Source of the DNA: JBFHES01 sp041584015
GTDB lineage: Bacteria > Bacteroidota > Bacteroidia > Bacteroidales > M50B96
Direction: 5' to 3'
Assembly (NCBI GenBank): GCA_041584015.1
Contig: JBFHES010000002.1
Coordinates: 1-56,844 of the forward strand
Length of the DNA: 56,844 bases
Part shown: in pieces, positions 1 to 9,550 of the stretch
How the letters are laid out: each line of letters starts with the position of its first letter
Position numbering within the stretch: the first letter of the stretch is position 1
Position numbers and translations under genes: made by a program
The notes under the pieces: generated by a model
What the model saw: only the letters and a program-made list of their open reading frames with translations
The model's database searches: none
What the model was told of the DNA's origin: nothing

Positions 1-40
1 ACTTATAGATAAATCGTATTTTCACCCTAAACTTTGCACC

Positions 41-715
41 ATGAATCTACTTGAAAAATACGTTATCATCTGTCACAACAAAGAGAAAGCTGAATTTTAC
101 CCCTTCGACAATTATTTCTCTTATACCATCATTGGCGCGGTTCTGCTGGATCTAGCAAGTCAGGATTACATTAAATTAGAAAATGGTTCCCTGAAGTTAC
201 TCAAAACAAGCCGCACAAATCATCCTGTTTACGATTCCATCATCAACCTAATAAAGGCTTCGAAAAAAGACCGTAAGATCAAACATTGGATACAGCGTAT
301 TTATCAAAAGAACTGGCGCATTAAAAGAGACACGATTGAAGCTTGCGCTAAGAATGGGATCATGCGCATCGAACGCAAAAAATTCCTGAACATTATTCCG
401 TACAAGAGATACCATCTGAATAGCTCCAGCGAACGCAGGGAACTGATTCACCAACTCAGGGATGTTTGTTTGTACAAAAAGGAAGGAACGGCCGAGACAA
501 TTTCTTTACTTGGATTAATCCATGCTGCACAAGCTTACAAGGCACTGGCAAATGAAAAATCAGAGATTCGCACCATTAAAAAGAACCTGAAACAGCTGGT
601 TAAAAATGAATTGGTATCTGGCGTGATTAACTCCATTACGGATGAGATTAATACCGCTATTATAGCATCTATTGTTGCCACCACAGCCGCAACAACTGTG
701 GTCACAAGTTCTTAA
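41..715 (+). CDS. GPP34 (Golgi phosphoprotein 3)-like protein
   Basis: This 224-residue protein resembles the GPP34/GOLPH3 family (Pfam GPP34), phosphoinositide-binding peripheral membrane proteins in eukaryotes whose bacterial members have no settled role. The family look comes from an N-terminal helical segment with an aliphatic stretch (IIGAVLLDLA), a middle basic region, and a C-terminal helix LLGLIHAAQAYKAL followed by KSEIRTIKKNLKQL, which matches the family's last conserved block. The C-terminal tail is Ala/Thr/Val-rich. The ATG lies just after the sequence CTAAACTTTGCACC, a near-match to a Bacteroidota -7 box, so the leader would be very short. It stands alone and converges on the next gene. 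Function is not predictable. Family assignment is moderately sure. Confidence 0.7.
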   Translation: MNLLEKYVIICHNKEKAEFYPFDNYFSYTIIGAVLLDLASQDYIKLENGSLKLLKTSRTNHPVYDSIINLIKASKKDRKIKHWIQRIYQKNWRIKRDTIEACAKNGIMRIERKKFLNIIPYKRYHLNSSSERRELIHQLRDVCLYKKEGTAETISLLGLIHAAQAYKALANEKSEIRTIKKNLKQLVKNELVSGVINSITDEINTAIIASIVATTAATTVVTSS

Positions 716-1254
716 ATTCTTGAGGCGCAAAATTGGCTGCGATTACCCTGCCTGTGTTAATATCATAAAAGGCTTCAGTGCTTCATTTATGCTGAAAATT
801 GAACTATGATTTCTATTTCATGAAGGGATAGAAGAATTTAGCCCTGGCCTGATTAAGGCTATATTGCCCTTACTGGGCGTCAATGGATTTGCCTTCACCT
901 GGGTTTTTAGTAAAACAAGACGCAGCGCTGTGCGGTAGTCCTGGCAAGTAGTGCGCAAGTTTCAGCGCAAATCTTCAGTGTTTAGATTACTCTGCTTTCT
1001 GAAACGGCTTGCACTACGCGAAAAGCGATGGGTTGTAGTTGTACAAAAACGCAGGTGGCAGCAAGGACTTTTTTCTTTCTTTTTTGGTCAATCAAAAATC
1101 AGTATGCTTTATTAAAAACTGAAAATCAACATAATGATAGTTTTTTTGGTTAACTTGGTGCAACAATAGTACAACAAGTCGTTCTTATGTGTTATTACCC
1201 TAAACTTTTCGTGACATAAATAGACTTTAGAAGAATATTTATGAAAGCATGACA
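716..1254. other. Convergent intergenic region, no gene recognised
   Basis: This 539-bp stretch separates two genes that read toward each other. I see no convincing coding sequence in it. By eye, 880-1060 is richer in G+C than its surroundings and carries the hairpin-forming repeat described separately. A T-rich run lies at about 1070-1087 but is not directly preceded by a stem, so no clean terminator can be called. Confidence 0.5.
948..1017. repeat. Long imperfect inverted repeat (hairpin)
   Basis: The left arm GTAGTGCGCAAGTTTCAG (948-965) pairs with the right arm CTGAAACGGCTTGCACTAC (999-1017) apart from small bulges. Inside, AATCT and AGATT can form a second stem around a 9-nt loop. The element could be a folded mobile repeat or a structured RNA segment. 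No transposase is adjacent. Confidence 0.55.
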
Positions 1255-4200
1255 CTAAATAATAATGCTTTTTAAACTAGTATATACTGCAAACTCTAAA
1301 CGACCTAATTTATCATCGACAAAGTTATACTGTTTATGAATAAGTTCATTTCTCTGCATGTGTTTGATAAAGACTTTAGTTAAACTGTAAAGAAGCATAC
1401 CAACATCCTGATTATCTGTTTTTCTACTTAAAAAGAATTCTGTTAGGGCTATATCGAAAATTCGACCTGCAACATCAACCGGGATTGAATCATCCCGGAT
1501 TATGCTTGCAAAAAAGTTCACCATAACTTTTATGGCATTATCTAATGATACGCCATAGTCTTCGGATAAAATTAATGGTAGGTTTAGGATACGAAGTTTC
1601 TCCGGCTGAATGACCTTGATCGATTTGTCCCCTTCTATAGTATTGATCATATCATCCGAGCTTAAACGTAGGAATCGAAATCTATATGATGCCAGATAAC
1701 CAAAATAATTAATGTAGTCCTCAAATTTTAAGATCCCTTCTGAATAGAGACGTTTAACTAAATAGAAAGAAGAACAATATTTTGGAACTTTTTTTCCCGT
1801 TTCCATTGAGTTGACTTGCATATTTATGTAATCATCAGTCAATATTAAAGCATTTTCCTTTTGTGCTAGAATACATGAATCTATTAGCTCTGGCATCAAG
1901 TTTTTTTCGCTCCAAACATTTGATTTTTGCGAAGGAGATAACGGTACTATTTTATTTGTATCAGATTCAATTAGATCTAATGCTTTTCTGATGTTAATTA
2001 GTATTAATTCAAAAGCATCAGACCTAGCTGGCCTAAAGATTGTTTCCCCTTTTACATAACTCAGATTTCCCATTGATTTCGATGAATCATTAAATTGTTC
2101 TATCAATTTATAGAGATAATTGATCAAAGAAACTGGCACTACTGCTCCTTTTAATCTAGAAAACACCTTTTCAAATAGACCCGATTCTGTTAAGAACAAG
2201 ACAGAGGTTGCATCCAGATAGACTTTTTCTCCTGAAAGCATTTGTTCCGCACTTTGTAATTGATTCTTCTCATCCAGCTCTGTTCCATCACAAAAATGGA
2301 TAAATCCTTTTTCCTCTCTCCCTATTTTGGCGATAGCTTCTTTTAGCCCGCCCAGTTTTGTAGCAAGCACAGATATTGGAAAGTATTTTGAACAAAAGAA
2401 ATCGAAGAATTCAGCTTCCGTTTTATATAAATCTTTAATAAAAGAATCTATTTTTTTCAGGTCAATTCCTTCAGATTTATCCGATGATGCATCTATAATA
2501 ATACCTTTTGACCATCCAGACTTTGATAAATTCATGAAGCTTTCCCAGATTTTCCAAATAACATATGGCGTTAATGGAAGGATGATTTCAATTTCTCGAT
2601 CTTTTTCTTCATTTGAGTACTTGTCATTGGGAAATATTACTTGCTGTCCAAGAGATTTCTGAATAAAACAATCGTATCGGTGGTCATCAGATCGAATCTT
2701 TTGAGCATCAAGTGGGATATCATTCCCAATATAATACCACCTTTCTTCATTTGCAACTTTGACATATGTATCTAGTGTTACTTGCTGAAGTGATTCTGTA
2801 GGATGCTTGTCTTTTATTTTGATCTCCATTAATAACCCATAAACAGAAGCATATTGTTCTGGGGTAGGGTTACCGCAATCTATTAAACCATCTATAATCG
2901 CATCTACAGCTTTTTCCTGATCATTAAATCTTGCATGTAAAGGAGCTTCAAATGATGTTTTAAACTGAAAGGAAAAAGGTGTATGTACATTTCTTTGAAG
3001 GATATCAAATGCTTTATCATATAACGACCTGTTAACGGCAGAAAAAAGAGTTTGTTCCAGTAGAACTTCTTTGTTTGCACGATCCATTTTCTCGACAATG
3101 TTGTTGTCCGAAAGCAAATCTTCACCGATTGTTAATGAATTTGAGTAATCCTGCAAATTGAAGTTTACGGTAAAAAGCTGAAGTTGTACCCTTGTTTTTT
3201 GTTCCGTACTAGCTGCAAGATTGAGTTGATGTTGAAGAATTTCTCTCTCCTTTTCCCACGAATTACATTTATTGGCGATCTCTACATATAGTTCACACTG
3301 ATAAAATGTCTTCATAGAATCAATCTGCTGCTTGTTTACATAAGATAATGCTTCATCATGGTATTCATTCTCGTGATAGTAACATATCCATAGAAAATCA
3401 ATGTTTTGGGTATCTCTTTCAGAGATTATATCCAGGAATCCTTTCCATATCTTAGGAAACTCTTTCAATGAGAGTGCAAAGCTTCGCATTATCATTAAAT
3501 CATTATCGATTAATTCTATAATGGAATCCATATCAGATTCTTCAAACGAACTAATTAATTGCAAAGCATGTGTTGCATGAATGCTTGTAAGGAATTCCTT
3601 TCCTTGTTTTAACAGTTGTTCGCGTATGGAGAACTGATAAACTAGTTTATTTTGAATATCAATATTTGGTTTTATTTGATTCTTCCTGAAATAATCAATT
3701 AGCTTAATAAATCCTTCAGGAGAAGTTGGTTTTATTAAAAGCATTTGGATTGCATGTTCAATGATGGAATCAAAGTTGGATTGAATGCATTTATCAATCA
3801 ATTCATCAGATAGTTGATGTAATTCATTAAAACGATTTAATATTGCAAGAGTGTCCAGTTTATTAGTTAATAATAGTATGATGTCTTTAGTGGAATCAGT
3901 ACCCCATATCCGCATATTATTAAAGACTGCTTCAATTTCATTGAGAATATCATCACCTTTTGCTTCAATCTTATTTTCAGGTAAGCCTCTTAGTTTTATG
4001 TTCTCAATAGAAAACTTAACATGGTAGTTCGCCAATTTATTACGGTTGAAATAGATCGCTTTTTCAACAAACGCAATTGCTTTTCTCTGATTACCTATGT
4101 TAAAAAAATTGATTGCATGTAGTTGGTAAAAGAGCGATTTCAACCGTCTATTTGTTGGTAATTTGCTAACATTTACTGTTGCACTGTCTATTTTCTCATT

Positions 4201-4920
4201 AAGTTTTACGCTCCTTACAAGTTGTTGGATTTTAAGATTCCAATCATCTCGGCAACTTTTTTCAACTTCCTCAAGTATTTCCTTATTTTTATCCAGTTGC
4301 TCAATATCAAGGTACAATTCAGCTAAGAACAGTTTTGGTCGTGGATCATTGAAATTGCATTTAATTAATGATTTATACATGTCTTCTGCTTCTGTCACAT
4401 TCTTTCTTCTTGCGATTTTGGCTTCGAGAAGTAATGCTTCTAAAAGCAGAGATTCATCATTAAGTGTTTCAACCGTTTCAATAATCCGTCCCAGGGAATT
4501 TGAGGCTAGATTAACGCAACCACGGTCTAGGTCAGTATTAATTAAATCCAAATAATGCTTGATTTTGGTTTTATGAACAACAAGATCTGGTACATGGTAA
4601 TGGTTTTCTAAATATTGAGATTCATGGTTATTCTTTAGTTCCTTTAGTTTTGCCACATCCCATTCCGAAACATTATTTGTTTCTATATGGTGATTGGCAC
4701 ACAATAGTATGAGATTTTCAAACGACCGTCTTTCATCAATGGTCTGATTAGGATTATATCTTTCCCCACCAGGTCGGTCAGCTTCGATATGACATATCTG
4801 TGCAAAAACGGTCCCTTTCTTGTCGACCAGGTTAGTTTTACAATCTGGGAAAGCGCACCTGTTCCCAGAAAGGGCAAAGAGCCGTTTTATTGTCTGATTT
4901 TTTATTCCCTTCCTATTCAT
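1255..4920 (-). CDS. HNH - TPR - GreAB-C-like - PIN conflict-system protein
   Basis: This 1221-residue protein has nuclease signatures at both ends. Residues 15-80 form an HNH domain: the zinc-type pair CAFPDC (C22, C27), CHIEA (C43, H44), then PGGERYN and NLILLCANHH (C74, H77, H78). Residues from about 115 to 700 are helical and TPR-like. Around 730-800, YYIGND followed by FIQKSLGQQVIFP resembles the GreA/GreB C-terminal fold. Residues about 898-1040 look like a PIN nuclease, with YLDATSVLFL, ELIDSCILAQKENA and LILTDDY giving the acidic residues. The architecture fits the TPR-GreAB-C-PIN conflict systems described from comparative genomics, here with an added HNH. It probably cleaves nucleic acid in response to invasion (inference). 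It is divergent from a mobile-element module, which fits a defence cargo. The TPR boundaries are rough. Confidence 0.72.
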   Translation of the reverse strand: MNRKGIKNQTIKRLFALSGNRCAFPDCKTNLVDKKGTVFAQICHIEADRPGGERYNPNQTIDERRSFENLILLCANHHIETNNVSEWDVAKLKELKNNHESQYLENHYHVPDLVVHKTKIKHYLDLINTDLDRGCVNLASNSLGRIIETVETLNDESLLLEALLLEAKIARRKNVTEAEDMYKSLIKCNFNDPRPKLFLAELYLDIEQLDKNKEILEEVEKSCRDDWNLKIQQLVRSVKLNEKIDSATVNVSKLPTNRRLKSLFYQLHAINFFNIGNQRKAIAFVEKAIYFNRNKLANYHVKFSIENIKLRGLPENKIEAKGDDILNEIEAVFNNMRIWGTDSTKDIILLLTNKLDTLAILNRFNELHQLSDELIDKCIQSNFDSIIEHAIQMLLIKPTSPEGFIKLIDYFRKNQIKPNIDIQNKLVYQFSIREQLLKQGKEFLTSIHATHALQLISSFEESDMDSIIELIDNDLMIMRSFALSLKEFPKIWKGFLDIISERDTQNIDFLWICYYHENEYHDEALSYVNKQQIDSMKTFYQCELYVEIANKCNSWEKEREILQHQLNLAASTEQKTRVQLQLFTVNFNLQDYSNSLTIGEDLLSDNNIVEKMDRANKEVLLEQTLFSAVNRSLYDKAFDILQRNVHTPFSFQFKTSFEAPLHARFNDQEKAVDAIIDGLIDCGNPTPEQYASVYGLLMEIKIKDKHPTESLQQVTLDTYVKVANEERWYYIGNDIPLDAQKIRSDDHRYDCFIQKSLGQQVIFPNDKYSNEEKDREIEIILPLTPYVIWKIWESFMNLSKSGWSKGIIIDASSDKSEGIDLKKIDSFIKDLYKTEAEFFDFFCSKYFPISVLATKLGGLKEAIAKIGREEKGFIHFCDGTELDEKNQLQSAEQMLSGEKVYLDATSVLFLTESGLFEKVFSRLKGAVVPVSLINYLYKLIEQFNDSSKSMGNLSYVKGETIFRPARSDAFELILINIRKALDLIESDTNKIVPLSPSQKSNVWSEKNLMPELIDSCILAQKENALILTDDYINMQVNSMETGKKVPKYCSSFYLVKRLYSEGILKFEDYINYFGYLASYRFRFLRLSSDDMINTIEGDKSIKVIQPEKLRILNLPLILSEDYGVSLDNAIKVMVNFFASIIRDDSIPVDVAGRIFDIALTEFFLSRKTDNQDVGMLLYSLTKVFIKHMQRNELIHKQYNFVDDKLGRLEFAVYTSLKSIII

Positions 4921-5234
4921 ATAAGAGCTATGAAAGTATGAAAAGTCATTTCACTATATAAATCTTTATCGAAACATAAAGTTAATTAATCCTATGTATT
5001 AGTTGCATTTCAATGTATGATATTACAATATCAATTCTTATTTAGTGGGCTCTATTGTTTACTAATACAAGCAAACGTTGATCTGTCTATGTATTATAAA
5101 AGTCTCATAATCTATCATGTGTGCTGATTAGATATACTAAACTATACCAAATCTCAGCATTTTCATTGCCATAGATGGACAATAATGGCCTATTATGGTA
5201 CATATTGGTTTAAATTGAAATAAAATGATACCAC

Positions 5235-5254
5235 ATTGGGTGATATCACCAAAT
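5235..5254. promoter_or_regulatory. Palindromic operator candidate before the HTH gene
   Basis: A perfect 12-bp palindrome GGTGATATCACC (5239-5250) extends to a 20-bp one with a single mismatch. It sits 63 bp upstream of the HTH gene start, in the 396-bp divergent gap between the nuclease gene and the mobile-element module. The size fits a dimeric regulator binding site. The rest of the gap (4921-5316) is AT-rich with no gene seen. Confidence 0.5.
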
Positions 5255-5316
5255 CCATAATTTCAGTTACTGTATTATTGCAGCATAAATCATCTTAATT
5301 ACATTAAATTACAATT

Positions 5317-5583
5317 ATGGATTTAAAACTTGTAAAGACAAAAGACATCAATGAAATGAAACAGGATCTGCAAAAGATCAAAGAAAGCAACAAAGAAATT
5401 CAAGAAGTCTGGATGGACAGTTCTGAAGCTGCTAAGTTCCTTAAAGTATGCACTCGAACCTTAAAAAGATACAGGGACATGGGCAAAATTCCATTCGCAA
5501 AAGATGGCAGGATCGTCCGTTTTAGGAAATCAGATCTTATCAATTATTTAAACAAACATTATTTTACAATGCCATCAGCCTAA
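5317..5583 (+). CDS. MerR/excisionase-type helix-turn-helix protein
   Basis: This 88-residue DNA-binding protein belongs to the HTH_17 / excisionase family common on Bacteroidota integrative elements. An N-terminal coiled stretch (residues 8-30) precedes the winged-helix core. WMDSSEAAKFLKVCTRTLKRY is the recognition unit, and IPFAKDGRIVRFRKSDLINYL is the wing and last helix. Length is normal for the family. It lies 7 bp upstream of the primase-helicase gene on the same strand, so the two are probably one operon. Likely roles are excision accessory factor or transcription regulator. The palindrome at 5235-5254 and the repeats at 7951-8276 are candidate binding sites (inference). Confidence 0.85.
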   Translation: MDLKLVKTKDINEMKQDLQKIKESNKEIQEVWMDSSEAAKFLKVCTRTLKRYRDMGKIPFAKDGRIVRFRKSDLINYLNKHYFTMPSA

Positions 5584-5590
5584 AGCCAGC

Positions 5591-7585
5591 ATGAGTAAAA
5601 TCAGTATCTTCAGGTACTTCAACAAAGTAATTGCCAACCAAGAATTCAAGGTAATTACAGAAACAATCAAAGGGGATCGTTTCAAAAATGAAATCATTGA
5701 ATTAAGGAAAGTTTATGATAGTGGTGACGAGAATGCCTACAGTAAACAAAAGAAAAAACTTCTTGCTTTTACACCTTCAGGACTGTTTGAAGGTGGCCGG
5801 AAATCTAACTACTTGAAAACCTACTCTGGAATTATTGTCCTTGATATAGATAAGTCAGGAGACCAAACGGAAAAGTTCAGGACATTAATTAACAATTGCA
5901 AGTATACATATTGTTGTTTCCTAAGCCCAAGTGGACAAGGGTTGAAAGTGCTAGTCAGGGTTCAAACGAGTCCTGACCAGCACTTGAACCAATTCAATCA
6001 AATCAAGAAACATTACGAAAAGTTAATTGGTTTTAAAATTGATCCATCAGGGAAGGATTTGACACGACTGTGTTTCTTTTCCTATGATCCAGAAATCTTT
6101 TATAATGATAAATCAAAACCATTTTCATTCAAAGAGAAACTATCAGGTAAAAGCTATCACAAAGCAAAAAGCTTTGAAAATGTATCCAGAATTACCAATA
6201 AAAGCAGCAAATATGAAAATGGAAACCGGAACAACTACATTTATCAATTTGCGTGTAATTGCAATAGGACTGGGATTGAAAAAAGCGAAACCATTAAATA
6301 TGTAAAAGAGAAATTTGACCTAGATATCAATGAAGCTGCTAAAACAATAGATAGCGCCTATTCAAACAATGGGCATGAGTTTGCTAAAGAAAGGCTACGG
6401 AATGTCAATCAAACGTCAATCAAACAACAAGCAAGTTTCAAACCTACATCAAACAAGTTTGCAATAACAGAGAACTATCTCGATGAGCATTATACGATTA
6501 GATACAACGTTGTAGCATGTAAATTTGAATATAAAGCTAAAGATGCAAGAAAGTTCAAAGATTTGAATGAATACACCTTGTTCATTAAACTTCAAAAAGA
6601 CAATATTCAGATAAGTCTAAACCACTTGATAGCTTTACTAAAATCTGATTATGTAAAACACTACAACCCTTTTGTTGATTATTTTGAAAGCTTACCAAAG
6701 TGGGATGGGATTACTGATCATATAGGATTATTAAGTAAACATTTGATTACACCCGATCCAGAAAGACTCCAAAAGCAATTCAAGAAATGGTTGGTGAGGG
6801 TTGTAAAGTCGGCTGTTAATGATCGCTATTTTAACAAGCAAGCTTTTATCCTTGTTAGCAATACTCAGAATAATGGTAAATCTACATTTTGCAGGTATTT
6901 GTGTCCGCCTAAACTAAAAGATTACATCGTAGAAAATATTGGGACTGATAAGGATAGTTTAATCGCCTTAACAGAGAACCTCTTTATAAATCTTGATGAA
7001 TTATCTTCAGCTCAAAAGAATGATATTAATGCTTTTAAGAGTATGTTTTCAAAAGACAAGGTAAAAGCAAGATTAGCTTATGATAAAAGGGCTTCTGTGC
7101 ATGTAAGAAGAGCAAGCTTCTCTGGATCAACAGATCGTTGGGAGTTTCTAACAGATGAGAATGGAAGTGTCAGGTGGCTTTGCTTTGATATTACTAGAAT
7201 CGACTGGGCATATAATAAAACGGTAAATATGGACTTGGTATATGCTCAAGCCATTCAACTACTAAAAGATCCAAAGTTTAATTGTGAACTGTCCTATGAG
7301 GAAATGAAAGAGAATGAGAGGATCAATAAAAAATATCAGGTAAGTACAATTGAAAGAGATTTGATTCAAAAACACTTTATCCTTTCAATTAAAGAGGAAG
7401 GAGTTTTTATGACGGCTTCAGAGATTACAGAAGAGCTGCGTAGGATCACTTCTTATAAAATTGATGTATCATCTGTACAAATTGGCAAGGAACTAAAATT
7501 TTTGGGCTTTGAGCGAAAGAATGTATTTAAAGGAATGTATAGTAAGTATGGCTATTTTGTAAAAAAAGTAAAAATGAAATCTTGA
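5591..7585 (+). CDS. VirE-type primase-helicase (BT4734-like N-terminal domain)
   Basis: This 664-residue replication protein is typical of Bacteroidota mobile elements. Residues 5-190 match the BT4734-like / VirE N-terminal domain (LLAFTPSGLFEGGRKSN, then IIVLDIDKSG and a palm-like region), which is primase-related. Residues 350-580 match the virulence-associated E helicase domain: NPFVDYFESLPKWDG, a Walker A at about residue 430 (NTQNNGKSTF), a Walker B-like LFINLDELSS, and a distal RRASFSGSTD. The C-terminal 80 residues look like a winged helix. It probably unwinds and primes DNA at the element's origin, and the iteron-like cluster just downstream is the obvious candidate. No integrase or relaxase was seen nearby, so the element may be cryptic. 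Confidence 0.88.
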   Translation: MSKISIFRYFNKVIANQEFKVITETIKGDRFKNEIIELRKVYDSGDENAYSKQKKKLLAFTPSGLFEGGRKSNYLKTYSGIIVLDIDKSGDQTEKFRTLINNCKYTYCCFLSPSGQGLKVLVRVQTSPDQHLNQFNQIKKHYEKLIGFKIDPSGKDLTRLCFFSYDPEIFYNDKSKPFSFKEKLSGKSYHKAKSFENVSRITNKSSKYENGNRNNYIYQFACNCNRTGIEKSETIKYVKEKFDLDINEAAKTIDSAYSNNGHEFAKERLRNVNQTSIKQQASFKPTSNKFAITENYLDEHYTIRYNVVACKFEYKAKDARKFKDLNEYTLFIKLQKDNIQISLNHLIALLKSDYVKHYNPFVDYFESLPKWDGITDHIGLLSKHLITPDPERLQKQFKKWLVRVVKSAVNDRYFNKQAFILVSNTQNNGKSTFCRYLCPPKLKDYIVENIGTDKDSLIALTENLFINLDELSSAQKNDINAFKSMFSKDKVKARLAYDKRASVHVRRASFSGSTDRWEFLTDENGSVRWLCFDITRIDWAYNKTVNMDLVYAQAIQLLKDPKFNCELSYEEMKENERINKKYQVSTIERDLIQKHFILSIKEEGVFMTASEITEELRRITSYKIDVSSVQIGKELKFLGFERKNVFKGMYSKYGYFVKKVKMKS

Positions 7586-7950
7586 TTGCTACAATTGTAT
7601 CTTATTTAGTATGAACTAGGATATAGTTTTTCGTTCTGCTATTTCAGATAGAATGAGGGTAACATTTATTTATGAATAAGCGTTGCCTTTTTTTTCATTT
7701 CTTTAAACCAACATCCGGCATTCTATATTCTAGGAAAATTATAGAAAGGCTATCTTTTTAGGTTTTCCCAAAAAAACCGTTAACTCCATTCTGTAAAATC
7801 ACCAAATATTGCAAAAAGAAGTTAACCTACCCTTGTAATTGTTGCTTTATCAAGTATGTCTAGACAGTAGTATTATGCATGTTATGAGAAGGTTGACTGC
7901 AGTGCTTCTTGTTGACTTTTGTGAGTTTATAGTGAAATAATGGATTAATA

Positions 7951-8276
7951 ACCGAGTAAGATTCAATTCCATGATTTCTCAATCAAGTTACTCGGTCATA
8001 ACAATTAATTGTCAATATGTTACAATGATTCGAGTAACTTAGTAACTTAAATTTGAAGAAATAAATGTTTTACATTTAAAAAAAAATTTGTCCCGGATCA
8101 AGACATCCCTCAAAAACTTGATATTTTTACAAAATCATCTTACTAACTTACTCGAACCCCTACTATCTTGTGATAATCAAGTATATATACCGAGTAACTT
8201 AAATGATTTTTAAGTTACTCGAAGTTACTCGGTTGATAGTCTAATAGCTAATAATAAGCGAATTATACTGAGTAAG
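7951..8276. repeat. Iteron-like cluster (CGAGTAACTT), possible origin
   Basis: About nine copies of (AC)CGAGTAA(C/G)TT occur within 330 bp in both orientations: 7951-7960 (+), 7985-7996 (-), 8031-8040 (+), a partial copy at 8041-8048 (+), 8145-8154 (-), 8189-8200 (+), 8212-8221 (-), 8222-8233 (-) and 8267-8276 (+). Several form head-to-head pairs that could fold: 7951 with 7985, and 8189 with 8212/8222. The block 8031-8046 is repeated inverted at 8139-8154. The gap 7586-8455 has no gene. This looks like an initiator binding array for the adjacent replication protein. Confidence 0.65.
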
Positions 8277-8318
8277 ATGATTCTGACGAATAAAATAGAT
8301 TAATTCTGTGGTTTATCT

Positions 8319-8338
8319 TTTAACTCCAAGGAGTTAAA
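8319..8338. repeat. Perfect 20-bp palindrome TTTAACTCC-AA-GGAGTTAAA
   Basis: Nine-base arms with a 2-bp centre lie 117 bp past the end of the secretion operon. There is no T-tract on either side, so a protein binding site is more likely than a terminator. Confidence 0.4.
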
Positions 8339-8455
8339 GAGAAACTTCTAACTACACGAATTATTATCCTAAGACCAGTAACTTTAATACTCTAATATTT
8401 TTTAAAAAGTAAGATCATACATTTGATATTCCTGTGCTTATTAGATAGAATATAT

Positions 8456-9550
8456 CTAAAATATCGAAGTACTAACCTGGAACAACGGCAGGTACATTGA
8501 TACCAGAATTACAGCGACAATAACCCCAACAAAGATGATTAGCACTGGCTCCATAAAACTACCGAGCATTGTTAATCGTTGACCAAGAAAGCTGGAATAT
8601 TGTTCTTTTAGTTTTGAAAAGGAATTATCCAGTTTATTTACTTCTTCACCCATTCGCACCAGTGAAAGAAAACGTTGGTCGAACAATTTCCATTCCTTCA
8701 TACTTGCATAAAGGGATTCTCCTTGTTCAACATTTGTTTTAATTTCTTCGATAATATGTTCCAGATAAGTAAAGTAAATCATTCGCTTAACCAGATCAAG
8801 GGCATTAATGATTGATACTTTTGACGAAATCAGCAACTCCATTGACATACAGAACCGTTCTAAATAAATCGCTTTTACAATTCCTCCCACAAAAGGGATG
8901 CGCAATAAAAACTTATTTAAGGCAATTCTAACTTTCTTACTTTTTCGTGCAAAATAAAACGAGAGATAAACAACAAACGGAATAAGAATAAAAAAAAGTG
9001 AGTTTCGAACCATGAACTCAGACATGTCAATTACAAATTGGGTAACACCTGGCAATTCACCATTGAACCTGGCAAAAACATCCTTAAACATCGGTACAAT
9101 TACATTCAACATAAAGACAACAACCACTATGGCAGTGATCATTATAAATATTGGATAAGAGAGCGATCCTAAGATTTGTTTGGTATGCTTTCTCTTATTT
9201 ATATAAAAGTTCGAGAGTTCTTGTAACACTCTGTATAAACTTCCTCCTTCTTCACCAATACGAATGCTATTGAACTCATAAGCAGTAAACATTCCTGTGT
9301 TTTCGAAGGCTTCAGAAAGCGTACTGCCGCTAATTACATTTTCTAAAATTTGCTCAAGTATTTCTTTATGCTTTCCTTTTTTTTGTTCATGAATAATTAT
9401 ATCCAGCGTGGTTTTAAGATCAATACCTGATGATAATAAGAGATGAAATTCAGAATACAAACTTTCTTTAAATTTATCAGATAACCTTTTTCGTGACCCC
9501 GTAAGATCATAATCAAGAATCTTGCTTAGTCTGTCTTTCTTATTCTTCAT
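8456..9550 (-). CDS. gspF: Type II secretion / type IV pilus platform protein F
   Basis: This 364-residue inner-membrane platform protein of the GspF/PilC family organises pseudopilus assembly over the ATPase. It shows the two tandem T2SSF domains: one ending in the membrane helix YPIFIMITAIVVVVFMLNVI, the second ending in EPVLIIFVGVIVAVILVSMY, with an additional helix near the middle (FFILIPFVVYLSFYF). FHLLLSSGIDLKTTLDII and the later FCMSMELLISSKVSIINALD are the repeated cytoplasmic motifs. Length is slightly short of the usual 400. It is the last gene of the secretion operon and overlaps the pseudopilin gene before it by 11 bp, suggesting translational coupling. Confidence 0.93.
   Translation of the reverse strand: MKNKKDRLSKILDYDLTGSRKRLSDKFKESLYSEFHLLLSSGIDLKTTLDIIIHEQKKGKHKEILEQILENVISGSTLSEAFENTGMFTAYEFNSIRIGEEGGSLYRVLQELSNFYINKRKHTKQILGSLSYPIFIMITAIVVVVFMLNVIVPMFKDVFARFNGELPGVTQFVIDMSEFMVRNSLFFILIPFVVYLSFYFARKSKKVRIALNKFLLRIPFVGGIVKAIYLERFCMSMELLISSKVSIINALDLVKRMIYFTYLEHIIEEIKTNVEQGESLYASMKEWKLFDQRFLSLVRMGEEVNKLDNSFSKLKEQYSSFLGQRLTMLGSFMEPVLIIFVGVIVAVILVSMYLPLFQVSTSIF

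Noticed and set aside
948..1017. Integron attC site
   Set aside because: The folded shape is similar, but the RYYYAAC / GTTRRRY core boxes are missing and there is no integrase or cassette array.
2327..2662. 111-residue plus-strand ORF
   Set aside because: It is an antisense shadow of the large nuclease gene, with Ser/Phe/Ile-rich composition and no start context.
8319..8338. Bidirectional terminator of the secretion operon
   Set aside because: The stem is good, but there is no T-tract on either strand.
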